From Rhodanobacter sp. A1T4 (lineage in GTDB: Bacteria > Pseudomonadota > Gammaproteobacteria > Xanthomonadales > Rhodanobacteraceae), in assembly GCF_014207185.1 (NCBI RefSeq), contig NZ_JACHCP010000003.1, positions 1 to 64,000 on the forward strand: 64,000 bases of DNA, given 5' to 3'. The position numbers and the translations under genes were made by a program. The notes under the pieces are model-generated. The model ran no database searches and was not told the origin of the DNA. It saw only the letters and a list, made by a program, of their open reading frames with translations. Below, piece by piece: positions 61,564 to 64,000 of this stretch. Within the stretch, counting starts at the first letter, position 1. The number at the start of each line of letters is the position of its first letter.

Positions 61564-64000
<2,437 letters not shown>

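Overview
The window reads as ordinary high-GC gammaproteobacterial chromosome. The pyrG-kdsA pair at the right end (overlapping ATGA), many paralogous short-chain dehydrogenases and glutathione transferases, secreted polysaccharide and glycoprotein enzymes, and the general protein style point to the Xanthomonadales, most likely a Rhodanobacteraceae member (Dyella, Luteibacter or Rhodanobacter-like). This placement is inferred from gene content, not from a marker gene. I saw no rRNA, tRNA, CRISPR array or intact insertion sequence.

Layout. 1-6.8 kb: small stress and detoxification enzymes (SDRs, DHFR-like reductase, GST, VOC, DUF1428) with a MerR regulator. Three or four of the minus-strand start regions share a conserved element around GCAGAGTGCACTTT. 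A near-consensus sigma-54 promoter drives a 31-residue membrane peptide. 6.8-14.1 kb: diguanylate cyclase, truncated class A beta-lactamase, secreted esterase-like hydrolase, a regulator/beta-propeller pair, a DUF899 protein and a Dyp peroxidase. 14.3-19 kb: secreted enzymes and proteins, including a GH26 mannanase-like enzyme and a peptide:N-glycanase A-like protein. 19.4-22 kb: a three-gene cluster of an SPFH protein, a helical protein and a membrane-anchored protein ending in a ribosomal L7/L12-like domain. 22-31.2 kb: cytochrome P460, a 2H-phosphoesterase-like DUF1868 protein, an exporter, a TetR/CPBP operon with a perfect 36-bp palindrome, an amidohydrolase, a V4R-like fusion and a DUF4239-like membrane protein.

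31.4-32.9 kb holds the most unexpected content: decayed terminase small and large subunit genes of a T7/phiKMV-like podophage on the minus strand. An intact-looking single-pass membrane protein gene of unknown function lies between them in the opposite orientation. 33-48.7 kb: penicillin acylase, MsrA, PLD-like protein, GlxA-type regulator, HD protein, methyltransferase, gluconokinase, LysR/SDR pair, acyl-CoA synthetase, complete class A beta-lactamase, aquaporin and M23 peptidase. 48.7-64 kb: GNAT, GST, DUF1697, a GSGD-repeat adhesin-like protein, metal-dependent hydrolase, MAPEG, flavin oxidase, TenA/heme-oxygenase-fold protein, GGDEF-EAL protein, aminopeptidase P, pyrG and the start of kdsA.

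Gene remnants are scattered through the window: the VOC 5' copy, the truncated bla, an SDR tail, an amidohydrolase tail and the phage terminases. This suggests active loss after duplication and horizontal gain. Family calls come from motif recognition only; no database search was run.
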